The position numbers were made by a program, and so were the translations under genes. Shown one piece after another: positions 1 to 9,694 of a DNA stretch of 64,000 bases. The stretch lies in contig CAZLRF010000006.1 in assembly GCA_964561785.1 (NCBI GenBank), forward strand, positions 51,359 through 115,358, written 5' to 3'. Within the stretch, counting starts at the first letter, position 1, and every line of letters begins with the position of its first letter. The notes under the pieces are model-generated. The model worked only from the letters and a program-made list of their open reading frames with translations, was not told the origin of the DNA and made no database searches. This DNA is from DATBSL01 sp964561785 (GTDB lineage Bacteria; Acidobacteriota; Vicinamibacteria; Fen-336).

Positions 1-252
1 GCGGGAGTAGCCGTCGAAGTGCACGGCAAGCTCCACGTTCCTCAGGACGACCTGGTTGTACTCGACGCCGCCGTACACACCGTAGAAGTCGCTCTTCTCG
101 ACGAGGTAGAGCTCCCGCACGTCCGTGAAGAGCGTCTCGCTGCCTCGCGGAAAGTACCCGCCAATGCGCAGGTCGAGGCCACCCGCCGCGGCGGTGCGGG
201 CGCCTCCCCACAGCAGGGCCATCAGGGTCAGGCTCAGGGTCGCTCGTCGCAC
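1..252 (-). CDS. N-terminus of an exported protein, cut by the window edge
   Basis: Only the first 84 codons are inside the window. I start it at the GTG at 252-250 because GGAG lies six bases upstream and the next codons form a clear signal peptide: two arginines, a hydrophobic Leu/Ala run, then a small-residue cleavage region ending near TAAAGG. The mature part begins with short alternating hydrophobic/polar stretches rich in Gly and Tyr (IGGYF, YGVYGGVEY). That resembles the start of an outer-membrane beta-barrel or other envelope beta protein. The family cannot be named from so short a piece. It has its own upstream region with a sigma-54-like promoter, and is divergent from nothing within the window. 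Confidence 0.6.
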   Translation of the reverse strand, partial: MRRATLSLTLMALLWGGARTAAAGGLDLRIGGYFPRGSETLFTDVRELYLVEKSDFYGVYGGVEYNQVVLRNVELAVHFDGYSR

Positions 253-330
253 GGTTGTCTCCTTTGCTGCCCGCCGTTTACCACCCCGCGAGGGTGGCAC
301 GTCCCGGGCCCATCACTGCCTTAGCGAGAC

Positions 331-347
331 AGCAGGATAGGTGCCAG
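331..347 (-). promoter_or_regulatory. Candidate sigma-54 (-24/-12) promoter
   Basis: On the minus strand the sequence reads CTGGCAC-CTAT-CCTGCT. It has the GG-N10-GC spacing and six of seven core -24 bases of the sigma-54 consensus; the -12 box has CTGCT instead of TTGCW. It would start transcription about 65-70 bases before the GTG at 252. No sigma-70-like pair was seen in this interval. An inverted repeat overlaps its upstream edge. Confidence 0.4.
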
Positions 348-378
348 ACTGACGGTCTCAGCGAAGTGATTGTCAGTC
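347..378. repeat. Inverted repeat GACTGAC / GTCAGTC next to the -24 box
   Basis: Perfect 7-base arms at 347-353 and 372-378 are separated by 18 bases. The right arm, in minus-strand terms, touches the -24 element of the candidate sigma-54 promoter. It could be a regulator-binding site for the truncated gene at 1-252. The function is inferred only from its position. Confidence 0.4.
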
Positions 379-410
379 AGTGGTTTCCGGGTTCGACCGC
401 CCGTCCCTCC

Positions 411-426
411 GTCCTCTCGAGAGGAC
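411..426. repeat. 16-base perfect palindrome
   Basis: GTCCTCTCGAGAGGAC is a perfect palindrome between tRNA-Cys and the truncated exported-protein gene. It could fold as a short hairpin after tRNA-Cys, but no T-tract follows, so I do not call it an intrinsic terminator. Confidence 0.35.
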
Positions 427-470
427 ACAAGGCGGCGTCAGACGGAAGCGGCTTCTTCGGAAAAGGAGGT

Positions 471-546
471 TGGAGGCGGCGACCGGAGTCGAACCGGTGA
501 ATAGAGGTTTTGCAGACCTCCGCCTTAGCCACTTGGCTACGCCGCC
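471..546 (-). tRNA. tRNA-Cys (GCA)
   Basis: A complete cloverleaf lies on the minus strand. The 7-bp acceptor stem is GGCGGCG/CGCCGCC with 5' end at 546. The anticodon stem GAGGT/ACCTC holds a loop with GCA. The T arm has the GGTTCGACTCC pattern, the discriminator is U, and the 3' CCA is encoded (473-471). Length is 76 with CCA. It has its own promoter just upstream and is divergent from tRNA-Gly. Confidence 0.95.
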
Positions 547-554
547 CTGCGAGC

Positions 555-584
555 ACTATACGGGACGCTGGCGCTGCAAATCAA
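555..584 (-). promoter_or_regulatory. Promoter of tRNA-Cys
   Basis: Minus strand TTGATT (584-579), an 18-base spacer and TATAGT (560-555). The predicted start is within a few bases of the mature tRNA 5' end at 546. Confidence 0.7.
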
Positions 585-607
585 GGTGCGGGCCCGCCCT
601 GTCCCGC

Positions 608-636
608 TTGACGAGAAGCGCCTTCGTGGTTATTTT
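608..636 (+). promoter_or_regulatory. Promoter of tRNA-Gly
   Basis: TTGACG (608-613), a 17-base spacer and TATTTT (631-636), about 15 bases before the tRNA 5' end. It lies back to back with the tRNA-Cys promoter. Confidence 0.7.
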
Positions 637-651
637 GGGACGTCGCTGAGG

Positions 652-726
652 GCGGGAATAACTCAGTGGTAGAGTGCGACCTTGCCAAGGTCGAAGTCGC
701 GGGTTCGAATCCCGTTTCCCGCTCCA
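652..726 (+). tRNA. tRNA-Gly (GCC)
   Basis: A complete cloverleaf: acceptor GCGGGAA/TTCCCGC, a D arm with GGTAGAGT, anticodon stem CGACC/GGTCG around a loop with GCC, a T arm with GGGTTCGAATCCC, discriminator U and encoded CCA (724-726). Length is 75 with CCA. It converges on the yraN stop 28 bases downstream. Confidence 0.96.
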
Positions 727-753
727 TGACCTCCCCCTGACCCGGGCTCGTCG

Positions 754-1107
754 TCAGGCTTCTCCGAACGCGTTCTCGTCGTGGCGCACCCTCGGGCCGT
801 CCGGGCCCCAGTCGATCGACACGACGTCGAAGCGGAACGCGCACCCCTGCGCCCCGTGGCACGCGGCCCAGTGCCGAGCCGCGCGCACCACGCGCTGGCG
901 CTTGGCCGGAGTCACCGCCTCCACCGCGCTGCCGTGCGAGCCCGAGCGGCGCTCCTTCACCTCGACGAAGACGATCGTGACGCCGTCGCCGGCGACCACG
1001 TCGATCTCCCCCGCGCGGCAGCGGTAGTTCCGCGCCAGCACCCGCAGCCCGCGGCGCACGAGGTGCTCGCAGGCGAGGTCCTCCCCGGCCCCTCCGGGGC
1101 GACGCAC
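754..1107 (-). CDS. YraN/UPF0102 family nuclease-fold protein
   Basis: About 117 residues, normal for UPF0102. It has the family's restriction-endonuclease-like core: GEDLACEHL near the N-terminus, the R-x-G-E-I-D motif, then FVEVKER carrying the E-x-K catalytic pair. No specific role is established for the family; some members sit near replication or rRNA-processing genes. I chose the GTG at 1107, just after the cysS stop at 1113, because it gives the standard N-terminus (RRPGGAGEDLA). A GTG at 1131 inside cysS is an alternative. It is the last gene of the minus-strand run through cysS. Confidence 0.85.
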   Translation of the reverse strand: MRRPGGAGEDLACEHLVRRGLRVLARNYRCRAGEIDVVAGDGVTIVFVEVKERRSGSHGSAVEAVTPAKRQRVVRAARHWAACHGAQGCAFRFDVVSIDWGPDGPRVRHDENAFGEA

Positions 1108-1112
1108 GGGCC

Positions 1113-2518
<1,406 letters not shown>

Positions 2519-2522
<4 letters not shown>

Positions 2523-4252
2523 GTTGCCCTCAGGATGAGCGCGGTGAGGTCGTCCGTGCAACCTGCGGCCCCGGTCCAGGCGTCCACGGCGCGGACGAGG
2601 GAGGCGAGCGCCGCCGGCGCGCCCTCGTCACCGGCGGAGCGCAGGGCCGCGCGCACCCGCTCGTCGCCGAGCTCCTCGCCCGACGGGTCCTGCGCCTCGG
2701 TCGCCCCGTCCGTCACCACCGCCACGAGGTCGCCCGGCTGGAGCGCGATCTCCCGCGCCTCGAGGGACACCTCCTCGAGCAGCCCGAGGACCGGGCCCCC
2801 CGCGGTCAGGCGGGCCTCGCCGCCCCCCGCCTTCACGGCGTACGGCGGAACATGGCCGGCGTTCACGTAGGCGAGCACCCTTCGGGCGGGGTCGAGCTCG
2901 GCGTAGAACAGCGTCACGTACCGGCTCGTCTGCGTGCTCGCGTAGAGGAAGCGGTTCAGCCGCTCGAGCACCCGCGCGGGCGGGGCGGTGCCGGCCGTGG
3001 CGCGCAGCCACGCGTGCACGGAGGCCATCATCAGGCTGGCCGGGGTCCCCTTGCCCGACACGTCGGCCACGACGAGGCCGAGCCTGCCCTGCTCGAGGGG
3101 GATGAAGTCGTAGTAGTCGCCGCCCACCTGGAAGCACGACCGGCTGAGCGCGGCGAGCTCGAAGCCGGGGAGGGCGGGCGCCTCGCGCGGGAACAGCGTC
3201 TGTTGGATCTCCCGGGCGATCTGCAGGTCCCGGTCCTGTCGCTCCTTCTCGAGGCGCAGGCGCTGCGCCCGTGCGCCCTCGAGGGCGGCCTGCGTCTGCC
3301 GCGCGAGGGCGGCGGCGAAGTCGAGGTCCTCGTCCGAGAACGGCCGCCCCCCGGGCCGCGGCCCCACCGCGAGCAGCCCGCTCACCCGCTCGCCCGCGGC
3401 GAGCGGCACCGCGAGGGCGAACCCCCCGTCGAGGAGGGCCTCGCGCAGGGGGCCCGGAGGAAGGGCCTCCGCCGCCCGGGGCCGGGGCACCTCCTGGAGC
3501 AGGCGCCCCCCGTCCGCCTCGATTCGGGCAGAGGGTCCTCCGGCCCGGCAGCCCCGCGCGTGGACGAGATCGAGCCCCCCCTCGCGGACGCGGTAGACCG
3601 CGCTGCGGGTCGCCAGGAACTGCCCCATCGCGGTCGTGGCCACGAGCCGCTCGATCGCCTCCTCCTCGAGCTGCGCGGTCAGCTCGCGGAAGATGTCGAA
3701 GAGGTTGTTGAGCTGGTAGACCTTCACCGAGAGCGAGCGGTTCGCCTGCCGCAGCTCCTCGTAGACGAGCCCGTTCTCGATCGGGACCGCGGCGCACGCG
3801 GCGAGGCTCTCGATGAAGCCCCTCTCCTCGGGACCGAACGGGGCTCCGCTCGCCCGCGGGCCCAGCACGAGGAGGGCGATCGTGCGCTCGCCGCGCCGGA
3901 TGGGGCAGGCGAGCTCGAAACCCGGCAGCCCCGCGCCCGACACCAGGGGCTCGCCCGCCCCGGCGGGGACGGTCGGCGGGAGGCCCCGCGCGCCCCCCCG
4001 GCAGACCCGCAGGCGGAAGCCTTCCGCGCCCTCGTGTACGTAGAGGGCCCCCCGGGACACCTGCAGCTCGCCCATCACGACGAGCAGCGCCGCCTCGAGG
4101 ATCGCGCCGCCGCCGAGCGAGGAGCCGAGCGTCGTCGTGAGGTCGAGCAGCGAGATGAGCTCGGACATGCGCTTGAGGAGCGGTGGCTCCCGCCCCTCCC
4201 GGCGGAAGGCGTCGAGCGCCTGCTGGTACTGGAGCACCACGGGCACGCTCAC
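2519..4252 (-). CDS. GAF-domain PP2C/SpoIIE-type serine phosphatase (RsbU-like)
   Basis: 577 residues, starting at a GTG whose GTGA overlaps the stop of the RsbW-like kinase gene. Two GAF-like sensor segments occupy roughly residues 40-190 and 205-340. A short coiled segment follows (LRLEKERQDRDLQIAREIQQ), then a SpoIIE/PPM domain from about residue 350 to the end. The metal-binding motifs GGDYYDF, VADVSGKGTPASLMM and VVTDGATEA are intact, so it should be active. Members dephosphorylate STAS antagonists and so release an anti-sigma kinase's target. The STAS and kinase partners are encoded directly upstream. The signal sensed by the GAF domains cannot be told from sequence. Confidence 0.93.
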
Positions 4253-4689
4253 GGGGCGACCCTCGAGGGCTTGCGCTTCACCATGCGGCACACGTTCCCG
4301 CGCGCCGTCCGCCGGAACGTGACCGAGTCCATGATCCGGCCCATGAGGTGCATCCCGAGGCCGCCCGTCCGGCGCTCGGAGGCGTAGCGCCGCAGGTCCA
4401 CATCGGGCACCGACGCGGGATCGACGGCCTCCCCCTGGTCCAGGACGTCGACGCGCAGCTCGTCCCCCTCGTCCTCGAAACCCAGCTCCACCGTGCGGTC
4501 CCCCGCCCCGCGATAGGCGTGCTCGATCACGTTCGTCGAGGCCTCGTCGACGGCGAGGGCCAGCTGCTCGGCCTGGACCGCGTCGAACCCGGCGACCTCG
4601 GCCATCCGGCGCGCCACGTCCCGCACGAGCGCCAGGTACTCCGTCCGGCTCGGGACCTGGAGGACGAGCGCGGGACGCCGCGCGCTCAC
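4249..4689 (-). CDS. RsbW/SpoIIAB-like anti-sigma serine kinase (HATPase_c)
   Basis: 146 residues, almost entirely one GHKL ATPase domain. The N box is ALAVDEASTNVIEHAYRG, the G1 region is VDVLDQGEAVDP, and the G2-like region is RRTGGLGMHLMGRI. Such proteins bind a sigma factor or another effector and phosphorylate a STAS antagonist. The GTG start at 4689 overlaps the STAS stop as GTGA, and its own stop overlaps the phosphatase start. No sigma-factor gene is adjacent, so the regulated target is unknown and may not be a sigma factor. Confidence 0.92.
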   Translation of the reverse strand: MSARRPALVLQVPSRTEYLALVRDVARRMAEVAGFDAVQAEQLALAVDEASTNVIEHAYRGAGDRTVELGFEDEGDELRVDVLDQGEAVDPASVPDVDLRRYASERRTGGLGMHLMGRIMDSVTFRRTARGNVCRMVKRKPSRVAP

Positions 4690-5054
4690 GCCGTGGGGCT
4701 TCCCGTCCCCTCGCGGAAGCTCATGACCGCCTCGACCTCCGAGGGGAAGATCCGGTAGAGGTGGTCGAAGCCGAGGATCTCGAAGATGTTGTGGACGGTC
4801 TCGTTGAGGTCGGCGAGGCGGATGTCGCCGCCGTTCGATCGCACCTCCTCGATCACCCCCATGAGCGCCCCGAGGCCCGCGCTCGCGATGTACTTTAGCC
4901 CCGCCCCGCTCACCACGATCCGGTAGCGCCCCCCGTCGATCGCCTTCTGGATCTCGCCCTCGAACACCCGGACGGTGTGGGCGTTGACGAAGCCCCGGGG
5001 GTAGACGAGGACGATGCCCTCCACCTCGCGGCTGTCGACGAGGAGCTCGCTCAT
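4686..5054 (-). CDS. STAS-domain anti-sigma factor antagonist (RsbV/SpoIIAA-like)
   Basis: 122 residues and a single STAS domain. The phospho-acceptor region reads KYIASAGLG with a serine at residue 58. The residue immediately before the Gly is Ala rather than the Ser of the classic DSSG motif, as in the SSAG-type STAS proteins. Its partners are the downstream kinase (GTGA overlap) and phosphatase. Together they form a kinase/phosphatase/antagonist switch. A TATAGT box lies 17 bases before the ATG, so it may be transcribed separately from ribF. Confidence 0.92.
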   Translation of the reverse strand: MSELLVDSREVEGIVLVYPRGFVNAHTVRVFEGEIQKAIDGGRYRIVVSGAGLKYIASAGLGALMGVIEEVRSNGGDIRLADLNETVHNIFEILGFDHLYRIFPSEVEAVMSFREGTGSPTA

Positions 5055-5072
5055 GGGCCGGTCCGGGGAGGA

Positions 5073-6017
5073 CTATACATGCTTCGCGCCGCCCTCCGAA
5101 AGCAGGGTCCGGGCCCGGGCGATGTCCTCGCGAATGCGGGCCACGAGCGCCTCGGCGCCCGCAAAGCGCTCCTCTCCCCGCAGCCGCTCCACGAAGGCGA
5201 GCCTGACCCGGGCTCCGTAGAGCTCGCCGTCGAAGTCCAGGAGGTGGGCCTCGACGGTCTCGTGGGTGCCGCCGAACGTGGGACGGCGGCCGATGTTGAC
5301 GACGGCGGGCCAGTCCTCCCCGGCCTCGAGCCGGCACCGCGCCACGTAGACCCCCCGCGACGGAATCACCTCGTTCTCGGACACGAGGTTCGCGGTCGGG
5401 ATGCCGATCCGGCGGCCCCGGCCCTCTCCCCGCACCACCTGGGCGTCGACGAAGGGCTCCCGCCCGAGCAGAGCGGAAGCGCTCTTCACGTCGCCCCGCC
5501 GCAGCGCCTCGCGGATGCGACTGCTGCTGATCGCAGCGCCGTCCTCGAGGACCGGGGGCACCGCGCGCACCCCGAATCCGATCCGCGCCCCGAGCGAGCG
5601 CAGGACGTCCACGTCGCCGCTCCTCCCCCGTCCGAAGCGAAAGGACTCCCCGACCACGACCTCGCGGGCGCGCAGCACACCCGCCAGGATGCGCACGGCG
5701 AACTCCTCCGGGGACAGCGCGGCGACCTCCGAGCCGAACGGGAGCACCGCCAGCCGCGACACGCCGAGAGCCACGAGGAGCTCTTCGCGCTGGGCCAGGG
5801 TGGTGAGCGCGGGGGGGGCGGCCGAGGGGCGAAGCACGCGGGCTGGGTGGGGGTCGAAGGTGAGCACGACCGCCTCGCACCGCGCCGCCCGGGCCCCTTC
5901 GACGGCCTCCGCCACCAGGGCGCGGTGACCGCGGTGCACCCCGTCGAAGTTGCCCACCGTGACCACGGGGGCGGGCCGGCCGAGCAAACCGTCCCGATCG
6001 AGGGCCAGGCGGTCCAT
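5073..6017 (-). CDS. ribF: Bifunctional riboflavin kinase / FAD synthetase
   Basis: 314 residues, full length for RibF. The N-terminal nucleotidyltransferase half (FAD synthetase, about 1-180) has TVGNFDGVHRGH and the SSSRIREAL motif. The C-terminal flavokinase half (about 185-310) has GRRIGIPTANL and GVYVARC. It makes FMN and FAD from riboflavin in the cytoplasm. It lies 13 bases after the DUF4388 gene in a minus-strand run and shows no sign of an FMN riboswitch upstream. Confidence 0.96.
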   Translation of the reverse strand: MDRLALDRDGLLGRPAPVVTVGNFDGVHRGHRALVAEAVEGARAARCEAVVLTFDPHPARVLRPSAAPPALTTLAQREELLVALGVSRLAVLPFGSEVAALSPEEFAVRILAGVLRAREVVVGESFRFGRGRSGDVDVLRSLGARIGFGVRAVPPVLEDGAAISSSRIREALRRGDVKSASALLGREPFVDAQVVRGEGRGRRIGIPTANLVSENEVIPSRGVYVARCRLEAGEDWPAVVNIGRRPTFGGTHETVEAHLLDFDGELYGARVRLAFVERLRGEERFAGAEALVARIREDIARARTLLSEGGAKHV

Positions 6018-6030
6018 CCGCGGGTCGCCG

Positions 6031-7245
6031 CTAGCGGGAGGAGCGACGCCGCACGGTCGCCTCCGGGCGACTCGCCCCGGCGTCGTCCACGGCGGACAGC
6101 AGGTAGCCGTCCGGCTCCACCTCGTAGTGGAACGGGCGGGCCCACGGGTCGAGCAGGTAGTCGCGGTCCACGAGCCCGGCCCGGACGAGGTCCTCGAGGG
6201 CGGCGGGCGGCGTGCCGTGCGTCGCCCGCCACGCCTCGATGGCTCGCTCGAGGCGGGCGAGACGGGCCGAGGTCAGGCCCTCGAGGAGCGACGCCTCGGT
6301 CCCCTCCAGCAGCGGAGCGAGCCCCGTGACCGCGAACGGCGAGCGCCACTGCACGACCAGGCCGGCCGCCGCGAGGGCGATCACCAGGGCGGCCACCACG
6401 TAGCCCGGCACCGGGGAGGCCGCGCCCTCGGCGGGGCCCTCCTGCTCCTCGGGGGCCGGGCCGGTGCCCGCGGGGGCCACGAGGTTGCGGTTCAGGAAGT
6501 CGAAGAGCGTCCGACACACCTCGAACTCGCCGGCGCCCGTGGAGTCGATGATCGCCTGGACGGTCCGCACGCCGTCCACCTTGCGGAAGACACGCTCCTC
6601 GTCCGGGGCGAGACGGATCCGACCCGTGGAGGTCGCGACCCTCCGCTCGACGAGGCTCGCGTCGGGCGCCGCCCCCGCTCCCACCTCGATCAGAGAGGGA
6701 TCGACGACCGGCCGGAACACGATGTCGAAGGACGGGATCCGCTTCTCGATGATGGGCCACTCGTCCACCATCCGGATCCCTTCCATGAGGATGAAGTCCG
6801 TGCTCATGGGCACGAAGTTCTCGCGGTCGTAGTCCACCGCGTCCGCGGGCGCGAAGTGATAGCGCCCGTCTCGCCAGCGGAAGACCCGGAAGACGATCTG
6901 GGCGATCTGGACCTGCAGCGCGTCGCGCAGGTCCTTCGTCGTGATCGCCCCGCCGCTCGCGAGGATGTGGCCGAGCCGCTGCAGGGTCTGCTTCTGGACG
7001 GCGAGGGCCTCGTCGAGCCGGTCCTTCGTGATCTTGCCCTGCTTCACGAGGACGTTGCCGAGCCGGTCCTCGAGGCGTCGAGCGGACGAGTCCGCCATCA
7101 CCACCATGCCGTTCTCGAACGTCACGGTGACGCTCTCGTCGTCCTTCTCGTGGGTCAGGGTGAGCAGTCCGGTCTTGCGCTGCAGGCCGATGAGCTGGAA
7201 GATGTCGGGCAGGCCGAAGTCGCGGATCGTCCCCTCGAGCGCCAT
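6031..7245 (-). CDS. DUF4388 (PATAN-type) protein with membrane anchor and GspG-like tail
   Basis: 404 residues. The N-terminal 110 or so match the DUF4388/PATAN fold often found in signalling proteins (GTIRDFGLPDIFQLIGLQRKTG followed by FENGMVVMADS). A second helical segment covers about 115-270. A transmembrane helix lies near 283-303. The C-terminal region (about 320-390) resembles the C-terminal part of type II pseudopilin GspG-like proteins (AALEDLVRAGLVDRDYLLDPWARPF), but without an N-terminal pilin signal. The gene starts three bases after the TPR gene stop, so the two are probably made together. Function unknown; a signalling or surface-assembly role is inference. Confidence 0.8.
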   Translation of the reverse strand: MALEGTIRDFGLPDIFQLIGLQRKTGLLTLTHEKDDESVTVTFENGMVVMADSSARRLEDRLGNVLVKQGKITKDRLDEALAVQKQTLQRLGHILASGGAITTKDLRDALQVQIAQIVFRVFRWRDGRYHFAPADAVDYDRENFVPMSTDFILMEGIRMVDEWPIIEKRIPSFDIVFRPVVDPSLIEVGAGAAPDASLVERRVATSTGRIRLAPDEERVFRKVDGVRTVQAIIDSTGAGEFEVCRTLFDFLNRNLVAPAGTGPAPEEQEGPAEGAASPVPGYVVAALVIALAAAGLVVQWRSPFAVTGLAPLLEGTEASLLEGLTSARLARLERAIEAWRATHGTPPAALEDLVRAGLVDRDYLLDPWARPFHYEVEPDGYLLSAVDDAGASRPEATVRRRSSR

Positions 7246-7248
7246 CGT

Positions 7249-9192
7249 CTACCCCGCCGCCTGCGGCGCCCGCGCCCGCCGGTGGCCCGGGTGGCGCGCC
7301 GGAAGCTCCACCTCCGCCGCCGGACGGAACCGGTTGGCCGCCGCCCAGACCAGGACCAGGATCCCTCCCGCCCCGATCGCCCCCCAGGGCGGCGAGACGG
7401 CGTCCGAGACCTCCGCGAAGGGCACGCGCCGGGAGCCGAGCAGGACGCCGAGGACGCCGTACCAGACGAGCATCAGCGCCGCCCCCCGCAGCGTCCAGCC
7501 CCCGTAGACCTGGCCGGCTCCCGGCGACAGCACCGACAGGGCGCGGAACACGCGCTCGCGCTTCGCCTCGGCCGCCTGCACCGCCGCCATCTTGCGGTTG
7601 CGCGCCGGGGCCGACACACCGTCGCGGACGACGAACATGTGGTAGCACTGCGAGCACAGCCCGCCGCTCACCTGGCCGAGGTGGCACGAGCGGCAGAACG
7701 CGGTGCCGCAGCGCGCGCAGTGGAGGGTGAACGCCTTGGGACCGCGCCATCGACCCACCGCGAACGCGACCAGGGCGAAGACCCCGACCGCCGCCGAGAA
7801 GCGGCTCGCGAAGGCCCGCGCCACGCCCCCCGCCGGCGGAGGGGGCTCCCGCCCCTCGATCACGTTCCTCGCGGCCACCCCGCCCGCGGCGCTCGCGAGC
7901 TTCCGGGCGACCTGCCCCGTGTCGAGCCCCATGTCCACGACGGCGTAGTCCCCCGAGTCGTATCGCCACCGGTCGTAGTCGGCCACCAGGCCCGGGGCCA
8001 GCCGGTCGGCGTTCGACTTCGCCTCGTTGTACGCCTGGTACTCGAACTTCTGGAGGTGGACGAGCGAGAGGTTGTAGAACGAGGTGGCCGCGACCTCGGG
8101 GGGGCTCCCCGGGGCCGCGCCCTCCCGGTAGCGCTGGCGGGCCACGTCGAACCCGCCACGCGCGAACTCGAGGTTCGCGAGGTTGTTCCGCGCGACCGCG
8201 TCGGAGGGGTTCCGCGCGAGCTCCTCGCGGTACAGCGCGGCCGCTTCGTCGTACCGCCCCGACTTCCGCCACGCCGCCGCCAGCAGGTACACGAGGTCGC
8301 GATCGGCCGGATCCGAGCGGGCCGCCTCCGCGAGCCGTTCCAAGTCGGCCGCGTCGGGGACGGCCTCGACCGCGCGCAGCGCCGCGTGCAGGAGAGGGCT
8401 GCGCGCGGTGCGCGATCGCGCCTCGAGCGACGCGACGAGCGGCCCCGCCGCGGTCGCGGCCCCGAGGAGCAGGACGGCGAGGAGCCTCTCCCCCCGCGAG
8501 AGGTACGGGAACAGCAGCGCGAGCCACCACGGAGCCAGCCAGCCCCAGCCCTGGAACGTGGCGACCGGAAGGAGGAGCAGCAGCAGGAAGAGCGCCAGCG
8601 AAGCGGCCCGGCTCTGGCCGGGACCCAGCCACTCCTCCAGATCGTGGCGCAACAGACCGCCGCGGCGCAGGACGAGCGCGACGGCCGCGCCCCACGCGAG
8701 GCCGAACGAGGCGAGAAGGAAGGCCACGGTCGCGGTATCGCGCGAGCGCAGGCTCCCCCGACCCGTGGCGAGAAACGCGGAGACGCCGCGCAGCGCAGCA
8801 CGCAGGCTCGGCACCACCCCGAGGGGCCCTTTCCTGAGCAGGGCGCGCGAGAGGCCGGCGTGGGCGTCCGGCAGCCCGGGGGCGAGCTCGACCGCCAGGC
8901 GAAAGGCCTCCTCGGCCTCCTCGCGCCGGCCCTCGGCGAGCCGCGCCGCTCCCCGCTCGACCAGGGCGAGCCCGATCGTGTCGAGGCTGGCGACGTTCCT
9001 CTCCACGCGCGCGCGCCGCAGCTCCCGGAGGGCGGCTTCCGCGCCCGCCGCATCGGCCGCGGCGTCGGCGCGGACGTAGCGGCCCCACATCTCCTCGAAG
9101 GTCGGGCCCGGCGGGACGGGCACCGGCGCGTGGGTCCCGGCGGCCTCGGGCGCAACGGCGAGGAGCAGGGCCAGGGCCAGGCTGGCGCTCAC
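7249..9192 (-). CDS. TPR-repeat polytopic membrane protein with zinc ribbon
   Basis: 647 residues from a GTG overlapping the DUF1844 stop as GTGA. Order: signal/TM segment (about 1-18), a TPR-like helical region to about 125, several membrane helices (about 145-235), more TPR units (about 285-400), a TM helix near 465-480, a zinc-ribbon cluster of Cys pairs (HCARCGTAFCRSCH, then LCSQC, near 488-515), and two or three C-terminal TM helices with SPGAGQVYGG. The architecture suggests a membrane scaffold. I do not recognise a named family, and the function is unknown. It sits between the DUF1844 and DUF4388 genes. Confidence 0.8.
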   Translation of the reverse strand: MSASLALALLLAVAPEAAGTHAPVPVPPGPTFEEMWGRYVRADAAADAAGAEAALRELRRARVERNVASLDTIGLALVERGAARLAEGRREEAEEAFRLAVELAPGLPDAHAGLSRALLRKGPLGVVPSLRAALRGVSAFLATGRGSLRSRDTATVAFLLASFGLAWGAAVALVLRRGGLLRHDLEEWLGPGQSRAASLALFLLLLLLPVATFQGWGWLAPWWLALLFPYLSRGERLLAVLLLGAATAAGPLVASLEARSRTARSPLLHAALRAVEAVPDAADLERLAEAARSDPADRDLVYLLAAAWRKSGRYDEAAALYREELARNPSDAVARNNLANLEFARGGFDVARQRYREGAAPGSPPEVAATSFYNLSLVHLQKFEYQAYNEAKSNADRLAPGLVADYDRWRYDSGDYAVVDMGLDTGQVARKLASAAGGVAARNVIEGREPPPPAGGVARAFASRFSAAVGVFALVAFAVGRWRGPKAFTLHCARCGTAFCRSCHLGQVSGGLCSQCYHMFVVRDGVSAPARNRKMAAVQAAEAKRERVFRALSVLSPGAGQVYGGWTLRGAALMLVWYGVLGVLLGSRRVPFAEVSDAVSPPWGAIGAGGILVLVWAAANRFRPAAEVELPARHPGHRRARAPQAAG

Positions 9193-9596
9193 CGGGGCAC
9201 CGCCCGGCTCCTCTCGACCCACGCCATCCGGAGCTGAAAGAGCAGGTCGTCGAGCAGCGCGTCCTCGTCCGCGGTCCTGCGTCCCTCGGTCTTGTCCTTC
9301 AGCATCTCGAGCACGGAGATGACCGAACCTGCCGACTCGAGGGCCTCGACCGGCGAGGGGCCGTCCGGGGAGCTGTGTCCCGACAGCAGGAGGCTCGCCT
9401 GCGCCGCGAGGCTCAGCAGAAGGTCGCTCAGCCGTGCGGGTTCCGCCCGCCGAGGGGTCCGAGGGGCCGGCTTCTCGGCGGGGGCCCGCGCGCCGACCGC
9501 GGGCGACTCCGCGCCGCCTTCGGGATCGCGTGGACGGCCCTCCGGCGTGAAGTGCCGGCGGTCGCTGACGGTGAAGGACTTCTCGGTCTCGCTCAT
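9189..9596 (-). CDS. DUF1844 domain protein
   Basis: 135 residues. The first 60 are charged and Pro/Ala rich, probably disordered. The C-terminal 75 match DUF1844: LSDLLLSLAAQASLLL, then VEALESAGSVISVLEMLKDKT, then DEDALLDDLLFQLRMAW. The family is helical and common in Acidobacteria, delta-proteobacteria and Planctomycetes, with no known function. The GTGA overlap with the downstream TPR protein implies coupled translation. Confidence 0.88.
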   Translation of the reverse strand: MSETEKSFTVSDRRHFTPEGRPRDPEGGAESPAVGARAPAEKPAPRTPRRAEPARLSDLLLSLAAQASLLLSGHSSPDGPSPVEALESAGSVISVLEMLKDKTEGRRTADEDALLDDLLFQLRMAWVERSRAVPR

Positions 9597-9694
9597 CCGC
9601 GGTCGACAAGGCCCGGCAGGAGGCCCGCGGGCACCCAGCCGACCCCCCCGCACCGGTCCGCAGCCGCTGCATCCTACCACAAGTCGCTCTTTCT

